DNA of 64,000 nucleotides from an uncultured bacterium (GCA_937951895.1 CALFER010000034.1:1-64000); one strand, 5' to 3'. Shown: positions 8,639-18,159, numbered from the stretch's first letter. Made by a program: numbers and translations. Notes: generated by a model not told the origin, from the letters alone.

Positions 8639-9388
8639 ATGATCCCGATGATCGAACTCCGGAACGTCTCCAAGCAGTTTAACAACCAGGTGCTCCTGCG
8701 CGACGTGAATCTCACGGTCGATTCCCATCAAACGGTCGTATTGTTCGGCCCGAGCGGTGGCGGAAAGACCGTTCTGATCAAACTTTGCCTCGGGTTGATC
8801 CGCCCGGACGCCGGGGAGATTCGGATCGACGGCGAACGGATCGATTCGATGAACGAACGTGAACTGACGGCCATGCGATTGAAGACCGGAATGCTCTTTC
8901 AGTATTATGCGCTCTTCGATTCGATGACGGTCGAGGAAAACGTCGGGTTTTATCTCACCAACCACTCCGATCTGGACCCCGGGGACATCCGTACCCGCGT
9001 GCTCGAAGATCTCGAACGCGTCAGCATGCCCGGTACGGAAGCACTGAAACCGGCGGAACTGTCGGGAGGCATGCAGAAGAGGGTCGGCATCGCACGGGCG
9101 CTGGTGCATCGCCCCAAAATCCTGTTCTATGACTCCCCCACCGATGGCCTCGACCCGGTAACCTCGGACCGGATCATCGATCTGATCAAAGGTCTCAATC
9201 AGACACTCGGCATGACGTCACTCGTTATCAGCAACGACATGAACACCGCGTTCCGTCTCGGAGATCGGATCGGCATGCTGTTTGATGGCAGGATTCACGC
9301 CATCGGCACTCCGGAAGAGATGATCGCGACGGATGACCCCTATGTGTTTCAGTTCATCCGGGGGCTCGAGAAAGGCCCGTTGCTCTGA
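8639..9388 (+). CDS. MlaF-like ABC ATPase with altered catalytic residues
   Basis: A 249-residue ABC ATPase. It resembles MlaF/Ttg2A, the ATPase of retrograde phospholipid transport, in the Q-loop region (Q88, LFQYYALFDSMTVEENVGF), the signature LSGGMQKR (141-148) and the C-terminus. Walker A is GPSGGGKT (37-44) and Walker B ends at D165. Two catalytic residues differ from the family: the Glu after Walker B is Ser (DSPTDG, S166) and the H-loop His is Asn (ISNDM, N199). Both codons are plain in the DNA. Such a protein may bind ATP but hydrolyse it poorly. No MlaE permease or MlaD lipid-binding gene is adjacent. No clear ribosome site precedes the first ATG; a second ATG lies at 8648. The next gene starts about 33 bases on. 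Confidence 0.88.
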   Translation: MIPMIELRNVSKQFNNQVLLRDVNLTVDSHQTVVLFGPSGGGKTVLIKLCLGLIRPDAGEIRIDGERIDSMNERELTAMRLKTGMLFQYYALFDSMTVEENVGFYLTNHSDLDPGDIRTRVLEDLERVSMPGTEALKPAELSGGMQKRVGIARALVHRPKILFYDSPTDGLDPVTSDRIIDLIKGLNQTLGMTSLVISNDMNTAFRLGDRIGMLFDGRIHAIGTPEEMIATDDPYVFQFIRGLEKGPLL

Positions 9389-9420
9389 ACCGTCCCCCTG
9401 CATACCCGGTCTTTGTTATT

Positions 9421-12400
9421 TTGATCGGTCTGCTGCACGCCACCGTGGGTCTCACCGAGTTCGTTCGTCTGTCGGTCTCGACGTCGATGACCTCTTCCGA
9501 CGTCCGGAATCTCAGGGAAACCGGCCTGATCCTGCTCGAACCCCTCCCCGGACAGGATTTCACGGCCTTTCGGATTCACGGATCCGCTTCGGAGCATACC
9601 GTCTCCACGCCACCAGTCCGGGAGTTCCCCGATGCTCTCCGCCAGTCGTCCCGGGTGGATTGGGGGAGAGAAAATGAGCCGGCGATCGGTATCTGGTACT
9701 ACGCTCCGGGATCCACGGCCGATGTACTGACAGCGCTTGAACGGATAGGATTTGTACCGTATTCGACCAGCCGCATTCCGATCAATGCCTGGGCGGGGTA
9801 TGAAATCGCGGTCGGCCCTGCTGTCCGTGCGTCGATCGACGCGATTCTGGAGATCCCCGAGGTGAGGTGGGTGTATCCCGTTCGGGGCGAACCGGAAACC
9901 GAGGATGAACTGGCAGCGCTCGAGGTGGCCCGGCATGCTCCATCAGACGGCGCACGACCTCGTTATCGTGAGGTGTACGGTGCGATCTGTTCGTCCACAC
10001 GGCAACCCCTCATCGGATGCATCGATACAGGCTTTGACAATGAGTACCTGATTCGAACCCACAGCGATGTCCGGGATCGTCTCATCGGCGTTCTGAAGTA
10101 TCGCGGAGCGCCCGCTTTCGATTCGTCGGGACATGGAACGCATGTCGGAGGCATTCTGATCGGTGATGGAGGCAGCGGGCGGGCGGACAGTGACGGGTAT
10201 CTTCTTGGGATGGGCATGATACCCGACGGTTTTCTGCTCATGTCCAATGCCATTCGGGCCGCGCCGTTTCCTCCCGAAGGCGGCATGGCGCGGATGGCAT
10301 ACGATCTGAGCCGCAACGGTGTTCTGGTCTGTAACAACGCCTGGAACGACCGCGAAGGAATCGGGATCGGCTACACGGCGAACTGTGCGATCTGGGACCA
10401 GGCGGTACGGAATTCCGCCGGTGCGTTCAATCCCGTCGAGCGGCTCCCGCTGCTGCCGGTTTTTTCGTGCGGGAACAATGGCCCGGATGCCTCGACGATC
10501 ACATCGCCGAAGGAAGCCAAAAACATAGTTACGGTCGGAGCGGTCGGCAGCCTGCGCAGTCCCGCGCCGGGAGTCGTGTGGGATCTGTCCAGCCGAGGTC
10601 CCTGTCTGGACGGACGGATCGCCCCGCTCACGGCCGCTCCCGGAGTCGATATCTACTCCTGTGCCCCCAATGAATGGCATGCACTCCAGACCGGAACCTC
10701 GATGGCGGCCGCTCATGCATCAGGCGTCGCCGCGGTGATTGCCCGGCATATCCTGGACACATGTGCCGCCTCCCCCTCCCCTGCAGCCATCCGCGGGCTT
10801 CTCGTCGCACTCGCTGAACCCATCAGTGATCAGATTCCGGACATGGCGTCCGGTTTCGGCGTCGTGTCGATCCATGACCTCCCCGGATTCAACCCGGAGT
10901 TGTCGCTGATGGATCAGAGGAGAATTCTGACTCGGACTGGAGATCACTACGATTTTCGTGTGGCGGTCATCGACACCGACAAACCGCTCCGCATCGCGCT
11001 GTGCTGGACCGACCCGCCCGCCGCGCCTGATGCTTCACCGGCACTGATCAATGACCTGTCACTCGACATCTCCTCCGGAGCCTCCCGCTTCACCGGCAAT
11101 GCATTCTCGGGCCGGTTTTCCATGCCCGGAGGCACACGGGATCATCTCAACACGATCGAATTGATCGCGATCGAGCATCCGGAGCCGGTCGTCGATGGGC
11201 GGATCCTGGCCGAAACGATCCGGGGAGACGGCATCCCGGACAACGATTTCCCGGCTGACCAGGATTTTACAATCGTGGCCATCAACGGCATTCTTGTGGA
11301 ATCCGATCCCCGAGCCGTCATTGCGGATGATGGGGTCAATTGCTACGACGCTTCTCAGGCGGTGTTTCTTTCAAGAGATCCTCAGAGCGATATCCGCGCA
11401 TGGATCGAGATTCCGGCGAGGGGGTTGCGTGTCGCGATTCCGATGACCGAGCGGATTCCCGGATCGGGAGTATACACCGGACGTTTCTGTACCGATGCAG
11501 ATGCCATGAGACCGGGATCGATCGCTGCCGCGGACGGTGACAGGATCGAACTGACCGTCGAGACCGCTGACGGTACCGTGCGAAGCCGCCCCGTGACTGT
11601 CTCATGCGGCGCCCCCGATGCACTGCAACCGGATGTGATCGACATACGCGACCGCTCGGCGACCATCGTTTTCAGAACCGCTCTGGACGCCCGATCGACG
11701 ATGCACTACCGGGAATCTCCGGACGGGATCTGGCGGAATCGGAGCGATTCGGTTTTCTTGCGGAATCACACCATCGCTCTCGAGGATCTCGATGCCTGCA
11801 CTCGGTATGAAGCTTGGATCGAGCTGACCGGGCGCAACGGCAGCCGAACACGGCTCGGATCGAGCTACCATCCGCTCCGCTGGATGACGGACCGGCAGGA
11901 AACTGTCTACGAAGCCGATATGGAAGAGGATCCCCACTGGCCGGTCATGGAAGGGTTATGGCGATACGGACAACCCGAGGGAACCGGATCACCTCCGGAT
12001 CCGGTTTCCGGTTTCACGGGTATGCGAGTGATCGGGTACAATCTGGAAGGCGACTACGAGAACGCCCTGAGTCCGCAGCATGCACAGTCTCCCCCTGTCG
12101 ATTGCTCATTACACGCAGAATACTCGCTCGAGATGGCCTACTGGTTGTGCAGCGAAAGCAATATTCTGGACAAGGCCGTCATCGCCGTGACCGACCGCGG
12201 GGGAATCTACCGACAGGTGTGGGCCAATCCGCTCACAACGCTCTATGGAGGGAACTGGGACCCCATCCTGCTCGACATCACGGATCTCGTCGCGGGGTCC
12301 GGCAGCGCTTCAATCCGGATCACACAGGGACAGACCGATCCGATTCGTGCGATGTGCGGCTGGAACATCGACGATCTGTCGATTCGACGGACAGTCCCCT

Positions 12401-12828
12401 GTGTCGATCCGACGCCGGTCCCGTTCGATGATGCAGAACCCGGGGTGCGGCTGATTTCGAATGATCTCCGATTCGGCCCTGGGGATCGGATGCGGATCGA
12501 GGCATGGATCGAGAACCTGGAAGTCGATCGATCGGTGGGATTTGCGGCAGCCATCCTGCTGGGCGATGCGGTCTATTTTTACCCTTCCTGGACCCCGGAC
12601 GAACCGGACTGGATCGAGGTTCGCGGGACGCCGGCGGATCCTGGATCCTGGGATGGAACAGATCGCAGAATTCTGCTGGATATGGTCTGGCCGGAATCTT
12701 ACCGGTGCGATCTGGAGTTCGATTGCGCGGCCGTCCTGGTCGACATGGAAAACAACGATGTCATCGATGCCGATGAAATCATATCGCTGGAATATGAATA
12801 CGCCGCATCCGGACTGATTTCACCTTGA
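9421..12828 (+). CDS. Secreted subtilisin-family (S8) protease with C-terminal beta domains
   Basis: A 1135-residue protein with a peptidase S8 domain. The triad is D202 (CIDTGFD), H238 (SGHGTHVGG) and S427 (GTSMAAAHASG), with the oxyanion Asn in CGNNGPD (352-354). Residues about 25-160 look like a propeptide ahead of the catalytic domain. After the protease domain come a beta-sandwich region (about 500-720), a fibronectin type III-like domain (about 730-820) and a last beta-rich region. The start is uncertain: TTG at 9421 gives only a weak signal peptide. A CTG at 9385, overlapping the previous gene's stop, would give a much better one (LNRPPAYPVFVILIGLLHA). There is no ATG or GTG between the upstream in-frame stop at 9334 and here. 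The product is probably exported and degrades extracellular protein. Confidence 0.87.
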   Translation: MIGLLHATVGLTEFVRLSVSTSMTSSDVRNLRETGLILLEPLPGQDFTAFRIHGSASEHTVSTPPVREFPDALRQSSRVDWGRENEPAIGIWYYAPGSTADVLTALERIGFVPYSTSRIPINAWAGYEIAVGPAVRASIDAILEIPEVRWVYPVRGEPETEDELAALEVARHAPSDGARPRYREVYGAICSSTRQPLIGCIDTGFDNEYLIRTHSDVRDRLIGVLKYRGAPAFDSSGHGTHVGGILIGDGGSGRADSDGYLLGMGMIPDGFLLMSNAIRAAPFPPEGGMARMAYDLSRNGVLVCNNAWNDREGIGIGYTANCAIWDQAVRNSAGAFNPVERLPLLPVFSCGNNGPDASTITSPKEAKNIVTVGAVGSLRSPAPGVVWDLSSRGPCLDGRIAPLTAAPGVDIYSCAPNEWHALQTGTSMAAAHASGVAAVIARHILDTCAASPSPAAIRGLLVALAEPISDQIPDMASGFGVVSIHDLPGFNPELSLMDQRRILTRTGDHYDFRVAVIDTDKPLRIALCWTDPPAAPDASPALINDLSLDISSGASRFTGNAFSGRFSMPGGTRDHLNTIELIAIEHPEPVVDGRILAETIRGDGIPDNDFPADQDFTIVAINGILVESDPRAVIADDGVNCYDASQAVFLSRDPQSDIRAWIEIPARGLRVAIPMTERIPGSGVYTGRFCTDADAMRPGSIAAADGDRIELTVETADGTVRSRPVTVSCGAPDALQPDVIDIRDRSATIVFRTALDARSTMHYRESPDGIWRNRSDSVFLRNHTIALEDLDACTRYEAWIELTGRNGSRTRLGSSYHPLRWMTDRQETVYEADMEEDPHWPVMEGLWRYGQPEGTGSPPDPVSGFTGMRVIGYNLEGDYENALSPQHAQSPPVDCSLHAEYSLEMAYWLCSESNILDKAVIAVTDRGGIYRQVWANPLTTLYGGNWDPILLDITDLVAGSGSASIRITQGQTDPIRAMCGWNIDDLSIRRTVPCVDPTPVPFDDAEPGVRLISNDLRFGPGDRMRIEAWIENLEVDRSVGFAAAILLGDAVYFYPSWTPDEPDWIEVRGTPADPGSWDGTDRRILLDMVWPESYRCDLEFDCAAVLVDMENNDVIDADEIISLEYEYAASGLISP

Positions 12829-12844
12829 AAACCACGCACCGCCA

Positions 12845-12873
12845 TTGACACTTTTCCGATTAGACATTATTCC
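12845..12873 (+). promoter_or_regulatory. Putative promoter of the PilZ gene
   Basis: TTGACA (12845-12850) and TATTCC (12868-12873) are 17 bases apart. The -35 is perfect and the -10 weak. It lies between the protease stop and the PilZ start. Confidence 0.45.
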
Positions 12874-12914
12874 TTGGGGCGTATCGGATTGTCTTCATGC
12901 GAGGGGGGAAGAAC

Positions 12915-13259
12915 ATGACCAATCGAGATTCGGAGCGTCGCCATGCGGAACGCTTTCAGACACTGAATCTTCTGTCATATTTCGAGCGGGATCTGAAGGA
13001 TGCGATCGTATCGCAGGGAATTGCCAAAACCCTGGATCTGTCCGAGCATGGTGCATTGATCGAGATTCCTTCGAAGCTGATGCATGTGGATAGCGTGACG
13101 TTCGAGATCGCGCTGGAAGAGCAGATCATGACGGTGAAGCCTGAGATACTGGATCAGACACAGACACCGCAGAACACGTGGAAAGTCAGGGTGCGTTTTC
13201 CGAATCTGCGGCCTGCGGATTACCATCGGTTGGCAGTATTCATTCACTCGCTGCAGTAA
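12915..13259 (+). CDS. PilZ domain protein, probable c-di-GMP receptor
   Basis: A 114-residue single-domain protein. The N-terminal RRHAERF supplies the arginine-rich RxxxR element and DLSEHGALIEI the second (D/N)xSxxG element that together bind c-di-GMP. It has no other domain and no membrane segment, so it should work as a cytoplasmic adaptor that changes a partner when c-di-GMP rises. The ATG at 12915 is preferred over one at 12897 because the purine-rich GGGGGAAG site falls between them. It is transcribed towards, and ends 11 bases from, the convergent Rrf2 gene. Possible partners in the window are the type IV pilus proteins. Confidence 0.88.
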   Translation: MTNRDSERRHAERFQTLNLLSYFERDLKDAIVSQGIAKTLDLSEHGALIEIPSKLMHVDSVTFEIALEEQIMTVKPEILDQTQTPQNTWKVRVRFPNLRPADYHRLAVFIHSLQ

Positions 13260-13270
13260 TGGCGATGATC

Positions 13271-13708
13271 TCAGAACGCCTTCTCGGATTCCGACTCAGC
13301 CTCGACCAGTTGAAACAGTGAAATCCCATCGAGGAATACGCTGAGTTGGCGCCGGATTGCGTGCCAGATCGGATTGAGGCTGCAGCAGTGGTCGTGGGCG
13401 CAGGGGATGTTTCCTTTCGATTCCCGGCGGTCGCAGGCGATTTCGAACACACTTCCTTCGAGAGCGATCAGCATTTCCTTGAGAGTAATGAGTTTGGAAT
13501 TTCGGGAAAGCATGTAGCCGCCCTTCGCGCCCCGGACGCTGCGGATCAAGCCGCCACGGCGCAATCGAAGCAGGAGTTGCTCGGCATAATTCTTCGGAAG
13601 TGCTTCCTCGTCGGTGATGGTCTGGATGGAGACAGGCGTATCCGCAGGGCGTTTCGCGATGCACACCATGCACCGGATGCCGTATTCTCCCTGAGTCGTG
13701 ATCCGCAT
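13271..13708 (-). CDS. Rrf2-family transcriptional regulator, likely Fe-S sensing
   Basis: A 145-residue protein with the Rrf2 winged helix (MRITTQGEYGIRCM at the start, recognition region KNYAEQLLLRLRRGGLI, wing RGAKGGYML). C92, C103, C108 and C109 lie in the region where IscR, NsrR and related regulators hold an iron-sulfur cluster, although the spacing is not that of IscR. It may sense iron, NO or redox state. GGAGG lies 8 bases before the ATG. It is divergent from the exported SGNH hydrolase at 13895, so that gene and its own promoter are the most likely targets. No cysteine desulfurase or Suf genes are nearby. Confidence 0.9.
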   Translation of the reverse strand: MRITTQGEYGIRCMVCIAKRPADTPVSIQTITDEEALPKNYAEQLLLRLRRGGLIRSVRGAKGGYMLSRNSKLITLKEMLIALEGSVFEIACDRRESKGNIPCAHDHCCSLNPIWHAIRRQLSVFLDGISLFQLVEAESESEKAF

Positions 13709-13752
13709 CGGAAACCTCCTTCCAGCGCAAAAGTGAATCGGCTTTGCGGTTT

Positions 13753-13782
13753 ACTATACGGCATCTTCATGAATGATCACAA
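13753..13782 (-). promoter_or_regulatory. Putative promoter of the Rrf2 gene
   Basis: On the minus strand, TTGTGA (13782-13777) and TATAGT (13758-13753) are 18 bases apart, about 45 bases upstream of the Rrf2 start. This is a moderate match. Confidence 0.35.
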
Positions 13783-13840
13783 GGATGGTTTCCGCCAATC
13801 GGTCAACCGGAATGGAGACGTGAAAAAGCGATGTCTTCGG

Positions 13841-13870
13841 TTGATCATGCAGAATGAAGTGGTATATAAT
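13841..13870 (+). promoter_or_regulatory. Promoter of the SGNH hydrolase gene
   Basis: TTGATC (13841-13846) and a perfect TATAAT (13865-13870) are 18 bases apart; the start codon is 25 bases past the -10. It lies in the 186-base divergent region shared with the Rrf2 gene, so Rrf2 control is plausible. Confidence 0.6.
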
Positions 13871-13894
13871 CGTTGGGATGAGGAGGCGTTGACA

Positions 13895-15634
13895 ATGTCA
13901 GTTTGGGTTCTGATTTTAATCGGTGCGTGTTTATGTGGCGTGACAGATCCATGCGGTGCGTCCGAATCTTCAGGATTGGACCTGGAGACCTTGTTCATCG
14001 CACCGGATCTTTACTTCGATCGGCCGGATATCGTTGCCCCGATTGGCGGGCACGCTTCGATGCCCGGCACGGACGCACCGGTTCCGCTCCAACCACCCAA
14101 TCATGCGCATTTTACCAAGGGCGATCCCATCCCGGCGATCCGGTTCAGTCCGGTTGCAGACGCGGTCAAGTATCAGATCGAATTGGCCCTGACCCCGGAT
14201 TTCAGTGCCGCATCATCGATGGATCTGACCGAACCAGATCTCGATCTTGGAAAATACCTGACTCCGGATCAATGGAACCCCATCAGTTTTGTGCTGTACT
14301 GGCGGGTTCGGGCGCAGAACTTCGATCGCACATGGACCTCATGGAGCGAAGGGTGGTGGTTTTCCAAGAGTATTCTAAATGCGCCCGAGGAGGTCAAACC
14401 CGACACGGATGCACGGTATAGCTCGGATGACAATCTTCCTCTGCTCTATTGGGATGAATACACGCAAACCTCGACGTTCGACGTCGAACTCGGGGGCGAC
14501 CCGGACTTCAACGACTCCTGGGCCTTTCTCAGAGTCACCGAACCGCTCCTCGATTTCGCCGACCTCTTCAATCTTCAGACTCTTCCGATCTGGTACAACC
14601 TGGAATTGAAGTTTTACTGGCGGGTCTATGCCGTTCAGGGAAACGGGGTTCAATCCCCTCCGAGTGATGCGCGGGCGATCTACAAGAGCACGATCGACAA
14701 ACCGGACCTGGTCGATCCGGAGGATCATTCGAAGTATCCGGTCGATTCGTCCAATCTTCCGAACCTGACCTGGGAACCAGTCAACGACGCAAGCCTTTAT
14801 CATGTCCAGATCGTATTCGGTGAAGACGAGTTTCCGGACGGACACCCCGACTTGGTTCTCGCATCAACGAACTTCAACTTTGCGGATTACATTTCCACCG
14901 CGGTTTGGCAGGATTTTTACGGGCAGTTGAGCTGGCGGGTCAGCGCGGTCCGGAACGATGGATTTTACGGGAGTTTTTCGGATGAATTCGATCTCGTGAA
15001 GATCGGACGCGACCGGTACATGGGTTACGGTGATTCGATCACCGGCGGATTCGGCTCAGAGGATTTCGGGACAGGTTTCGCGGGATACCCGCCGATCCTG
15101 GAGTCCATGCTCCAGGGCGCGTATGGACCGCAGATCAGGGTTCTGTGTGAGGAGACCTATTCATGGTTTCCCGGCGGGCATACGTTTACAGGCGATGAAT
15201 ACACGCCGATTGCCATGGGACATCACGCTCCCGAACATGTTCTGATCATGTTCGGTGTCGTCGATCTGATCGACTCGGGGAACCCGGGATGCGAAGATCA
15301 CGATTGTCACACCATCGAGCATCTCACGGCAATCGTCAACCAAGTCCGCTCGTATCACGCCACGCCCTATGTCGCCACGCTGACACCGGTCAATCCGGAA
15401 TCTGACCGCGCATACCTTCAGACGAAAATCGACACCGTCAATGCCCAGATCCGGACGATGTGTGTGCAGTTGTCGGTTCCACTCGCGGATCTCGATGAAG
15501 CATTTGAAGACACCCCGCTCGAACTGCCGGAATATTTTTACGAGCATCCGGATGAAACACCCGACTGGGCGCATTTCAACGATGCGGGATATGAAATCAT
15601 CGCCAACGCCTGGTTTGATGTGTTGACTCGGTAG
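13895..15634 (+). CDS. Exported SGNH/GDSL-type hydrolase with N-terminal Fn3-like repeats
   Basis: A 579-residue protein with a short hydrophobic signal (VWVLILIGACLCGV). Residues about 60-360 form three similar beta domains, each with a W-aromatic strand of the type ...YWRV or SWRV, resembling fibronectin type III modules. The C-terminal 200 residues are an SGNH hydrolase: nucleophile S381 in GYGDSITGG and the D557-W-A-H560 block V. Block III, normally GxND, reads GVVD, so the usual oxyanion Asn is absent. The family cleaves acyl esters, often on carbohydrates; the substrate is unknown. AGGAGG lies 8 bases before the ATG at 13895. An open frame extends much further upstream, but there it runs antisense through the Rrf2 gene. 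Confidence 0.82.
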   Translation: MSVWVLILIGACLCGVTDPCGASESSGLDLETLFIAPDLYFDRPDIVAPIGGHASMPGTDAPVPLQPPNHAHFTKGDPIPAIRFSPVADAVKYQIELALTPDFSAASSMDLTEPDLDLGKYLTPDQWNPISFVLYWRVRAQNFDRTWTSWSEGWWFSKSILNAPEEVKPDTDARYSSDDNLPLLYWDEYTQTSTFDVELGGDPDFNDSWAFLRVTEPLLDFADLFNLQTLPIWYNLELKFYWRVYAVQGNGVQSPPSDARAIYKSTIDKPDLVDPEDHSKYPVDSSNLPNLTWEPVNDASLYHVQIVFGEDEFPDGHPDLVLASTNFNFADYISTAVWQDFYGQLSWRVSAVRNDGFYGSFSDEFDLVKIGRDRYMGYGDSITGGFGSEDFGTGFAGYPPILESMLQGAYGPQIRVLCEETYSWFPGGHTFTGDEYTPIAMGHHAPEHVLIMFGVVDLIDSGNPGCEDHDCHTIEHLTAIVNQVRSYHATPYVATLTPVNPESDRAYLQTKIDTVNAQIRTMCVQLSVPLADLDEAFEDTPLELPEYFYEHPDETPDWAHFNDAGYEIIANAWFDVLTR

Positions 15635-15640
15635 AAACTG

Positions 15641-15659
15641 GATCCGAACCGGTTGGATC
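15641..15659. repeat. Near-perfect palindrome before ftsK
   Basis: gatccgaaccggttggatc is an inverted repeat (gatcc/ggatc and aacc/ggtt) with one bulged G, in the 38-base gap between the SGNH gene and ftsK. There is no T-run. It may be an operator or a short RNA hairpin. Confidence 0.35.
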
Positions 15660-15672
15660 GCGGGAGATTCGA

Positions 15673-18159
15673 GTGCCGGCCAAGAAAACTGCAAACAAGG
15701 GAGGTGTCGTAAGCCGCTCGGCTGTGTCCAAACCCGACGCATCCCATACCGCGCCGCCCAAGTGGTTCAAGGAATCACTCGGAATCCTTTCTCTCGCGCT
15801 GACAATTTTTATCCTGTTGTCTCTGATCACCGTGCAGAAGAACGAGTCCGGTTATGCCTCGGCCGGAGGCCCGATCGGAGCGGCCGTTGCCCGATCGCTC
15901 TGGAGCTTTTTTGGATACGGCGTTGTTCTGATTCCCCTCGTCCTGGCTTTTCTCGGTCTCGTGTCGTTCCGTCACCGTCATTTTCAAAGGCGAACCACGC
16001 GTCTGATCGGTCTTCTGGTGCTCATCCCCAGTCTCAACGCCTTCCTGCATCTCGTGCTTGACCCCATCCGGCACTCCGGTTACACGGTTTTTCCCGGAGG
16101 TTTCATCGGCCAGTTCATCACGGACCACCTGGTCGGCTACATCGGCAACTGGGGAACCGGAATCCTCTCGTTCTCTCTCGTGATGATCTCCTTCCTGCTC
16201 GCCACGGACATCTCGTATTACATGATCTCACACGCCATCAAACTCCGAACATTTGCCCTCTTCCATCGCGTCTCGGATCATGTGCGAGTTCGCTATGAAG
16301 AATGGAAGGTCCGACGGGATTCACGGTTGGAGATGCGTGAGAATCAGAAAGCGATGCGGATTGAAGAGCGCAAAAAAGATCGGGATCGGGATCGGTCATT
16401 GGAGGATCTGTTCGATGAGCCCGAATTGCCGCCCGCCAGGCCGCGCACCTCGACCCGTAAACAATCCCCGCTGCCGATGCTTGAATCAGAACCTGAACAG
16501 GACGAAGCGGAGCCGCCCAAACCCCTCCCCCGCCCCACAATTTCGATCTCACAACCCGCCTATCGCGTCCACGAAGATTTCTCGGATCTCGATGACGCCA
16601 TCCTGAATGACCGATCGGACGGGAAACGATCGAATGAGACATTCCCCCGGACCGAGTTTTTCAAGACAGTTGCGGATCATTACGAACTGCCCGAGCTCGG
16701 ACTCCTGGACGACCCGCCGCCGGCGACTGAGGTCGAGACGAACGAGCAGTTGCTGAAGAAGGCCGAGTTACTCGTGGAGAAGCTCGGGAACTTCAGTATC
16801 CAGGGCCATATCACCGAAGTCTGTCCGGGACCGGTCATCACCCGTTTCGAATTTGAACCCGCGCCCGGGATCAAAATATCCAAGATCACCGCTCTTTCAG
16901 ATGATCTCGCGCTCGGACTCCGATCCAAAGGCGGTCTGCGCGTCGCTCCGATACCCGGAAAATCCACGCTCGGGATCGAAGTCCCCAATGCGACCCGTCG
17001 CACCGTATTTTTAAAGGAAACGCTCGGATCGGATGACTTCAAACTCGCCGCTCAGAAATCGATTCTGGCGTTGCCGATCGGCAAGGACGCAGCCGGTCAT
17101 CCCTATATCTCGGACCTCAAAAAAATGCCTCATCTGCTCATCGCAGGCGCAACAGGCTCCGGGAAGAGCGTCTGCATCAATTCGATTCTCGCGGGATTTC
17201 TCTACTGTGCCACACCCGAACAGCTCCGTTTGATCCTGATCGATCCGAAAATGCTCGAGTTGAGTGATTTTAACGGAATACCTCATCTGCGCGAACCGGT
17301 CATTACGGAAGTCAAGAGAGCGCCGGAAGCATTGACCTGGGCCGTGAACGAAATGGAGCGCCGGTACGTGAAACTGTCTCTGATCGGCGCACGAAACATC
17401 GATCAGTTCAACACAAAGGTCACGGATGCATCGTATCAGGGTGAAGAACGACCGCTTCCCTACCTGGTCGTTGTGATCGATGAATTGGCCGATCTGATGC
17501 TGACGACGGCGTCAGTTGTCGAAGAGAGCATCCAAAGGCTCGCACAGATGGCCCGGGCGGCCGGAATCCATCTGATCATCGCCACACAGCGGCCATCCGT
17601 GGACGTCATTACAGGAGTCATCAAGGCCAATTTACCGTGCCGACTTGCCTTTCAGGTCGCCAGTCGCGTTGATTCCCGAACGATTCTCGATTCGATGGGA
17701 GCCGAAAAGTTGCTTGGCATGGGCGACTGCCTGTTTATTCCGCCCGGGACATCACAGATGTTACGCCTGCACGGCGCGTACGTCTCCGAGGCCGAAGTCA
17801 AGAAAGTGGTGAATTTCTGGCGGTCACAGCCGCCCATGGATGAAGAATCGATCTTTGATTCAAGCGGACTTAACGGTGAGAACGGAATAGATGAATCGGA
17901 TGATCCTCTTTACAACCAGGCCGTCAAGCTGGTGCTCACATCCGGGCTGGCCAGCATTTCACTTCTCCAACGACGATTGAAACTCGGACACAGCCGCGCA
18001 TCGCGGCTGATCGATATCATGGAACAACATGGGATTGTCGGACCGCACATCGGGTCCAAACCACGAGAAATCCTGGTCGATCGCGACGAGTTTCTCGAAC
18101 GACTCCAGCAAATCCAGATCGAAGGAGCGCCCTACCTCGATGAAGATGAATTCCGGTAA
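15673..18159 (+). CDS. ftsK: FtsK/SpoIIIE-type DNA translocase
   Basis: An 828-residue DNA translocase that moves chromosome termini through the closing septum. Four membrane helices (about residues 35-185) are followed by a charged Arg/Glu/Pro-rich linker (about 200-330). The motor has Walker A GATGSGKS (about 492-499), Walker B LVVVIDELADL and the ATQRPSVDVITG block typical of FtsK. The C-terminal 70 residues form the winged-helix gamma domain that reads polar KOPS-like sequences (SRASRLIDIMEQHGIVG). The start is GTG with GGGAG about 7 bases upstream. The lolA gene begins inside its 3' end, so the two are translationally coupled. Confidence 0.97.
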   Translation: MPAKKTANKGGVVSRSAVSKPDASHTAPPKWFKESLGILSLALTIFILLSLITVQKNESGYASAGGPIGAAVARSLWSFFGYGVVLIPLVLAFLGLVSFRHRHFQRRTTRLIGLLVLIPSLNAFLHLVLDPIRHSGYTVFPGGFIGQFITDHLVGYIGNWGTGILSFSLVMISFLLATDISYYMISHAIKLRTFALFHRVSDHVRVRYEEWKVRRDSRLEMRENQKAMRIEERKKDRDRDRSLEDLFDEPELPPARPRTSTRKQSPLPMLESEPEQDEAEPPKPLPRPTISISQPAYRVHEDFSDLDDAILNDRSDGKRSNETFPRTEFFKTVADHYELPELGLLDDPPPATEVETNEQLLKKAELLVEKLGNFSIQGHITEVCPGPVITRFEFEPAPGIKISKITALSDDLALGLRSKGGLRVAPIPGKSTLGIEVPNATRRTVFLKETLGSDDFKLAAQKSILALPIGKDAAGHPYISDLKKMPHLLIAGATGSGKSVCINSILAGFLYCATPEQLRLILIDPKMLELSDFNGIPHLREPVITEVKRAPEALTWAVNEMERRYVKLSLIGARNIDQFNTKVTDASYQGEERPLPYLVVVIDELADLMLTTASVVEESIQRLAQMARAAGIHLIIATQRPSVDVITGVIKANLPCRLAFQVASRVDSRTILDSMGAEKLLGMGDCLFIPPGTSQMLRLHGAYVSEAEVKKVVNFWRSQPPMDEESIFDSSGLNGENGIDESDDPLYNQAVKLVLTSGLASISLLQRRLKLGHSRASRLIDIMEQHGIVGPHIGSKPREILVDRDEFLERLQQIQIEGAPYLDEDEFR

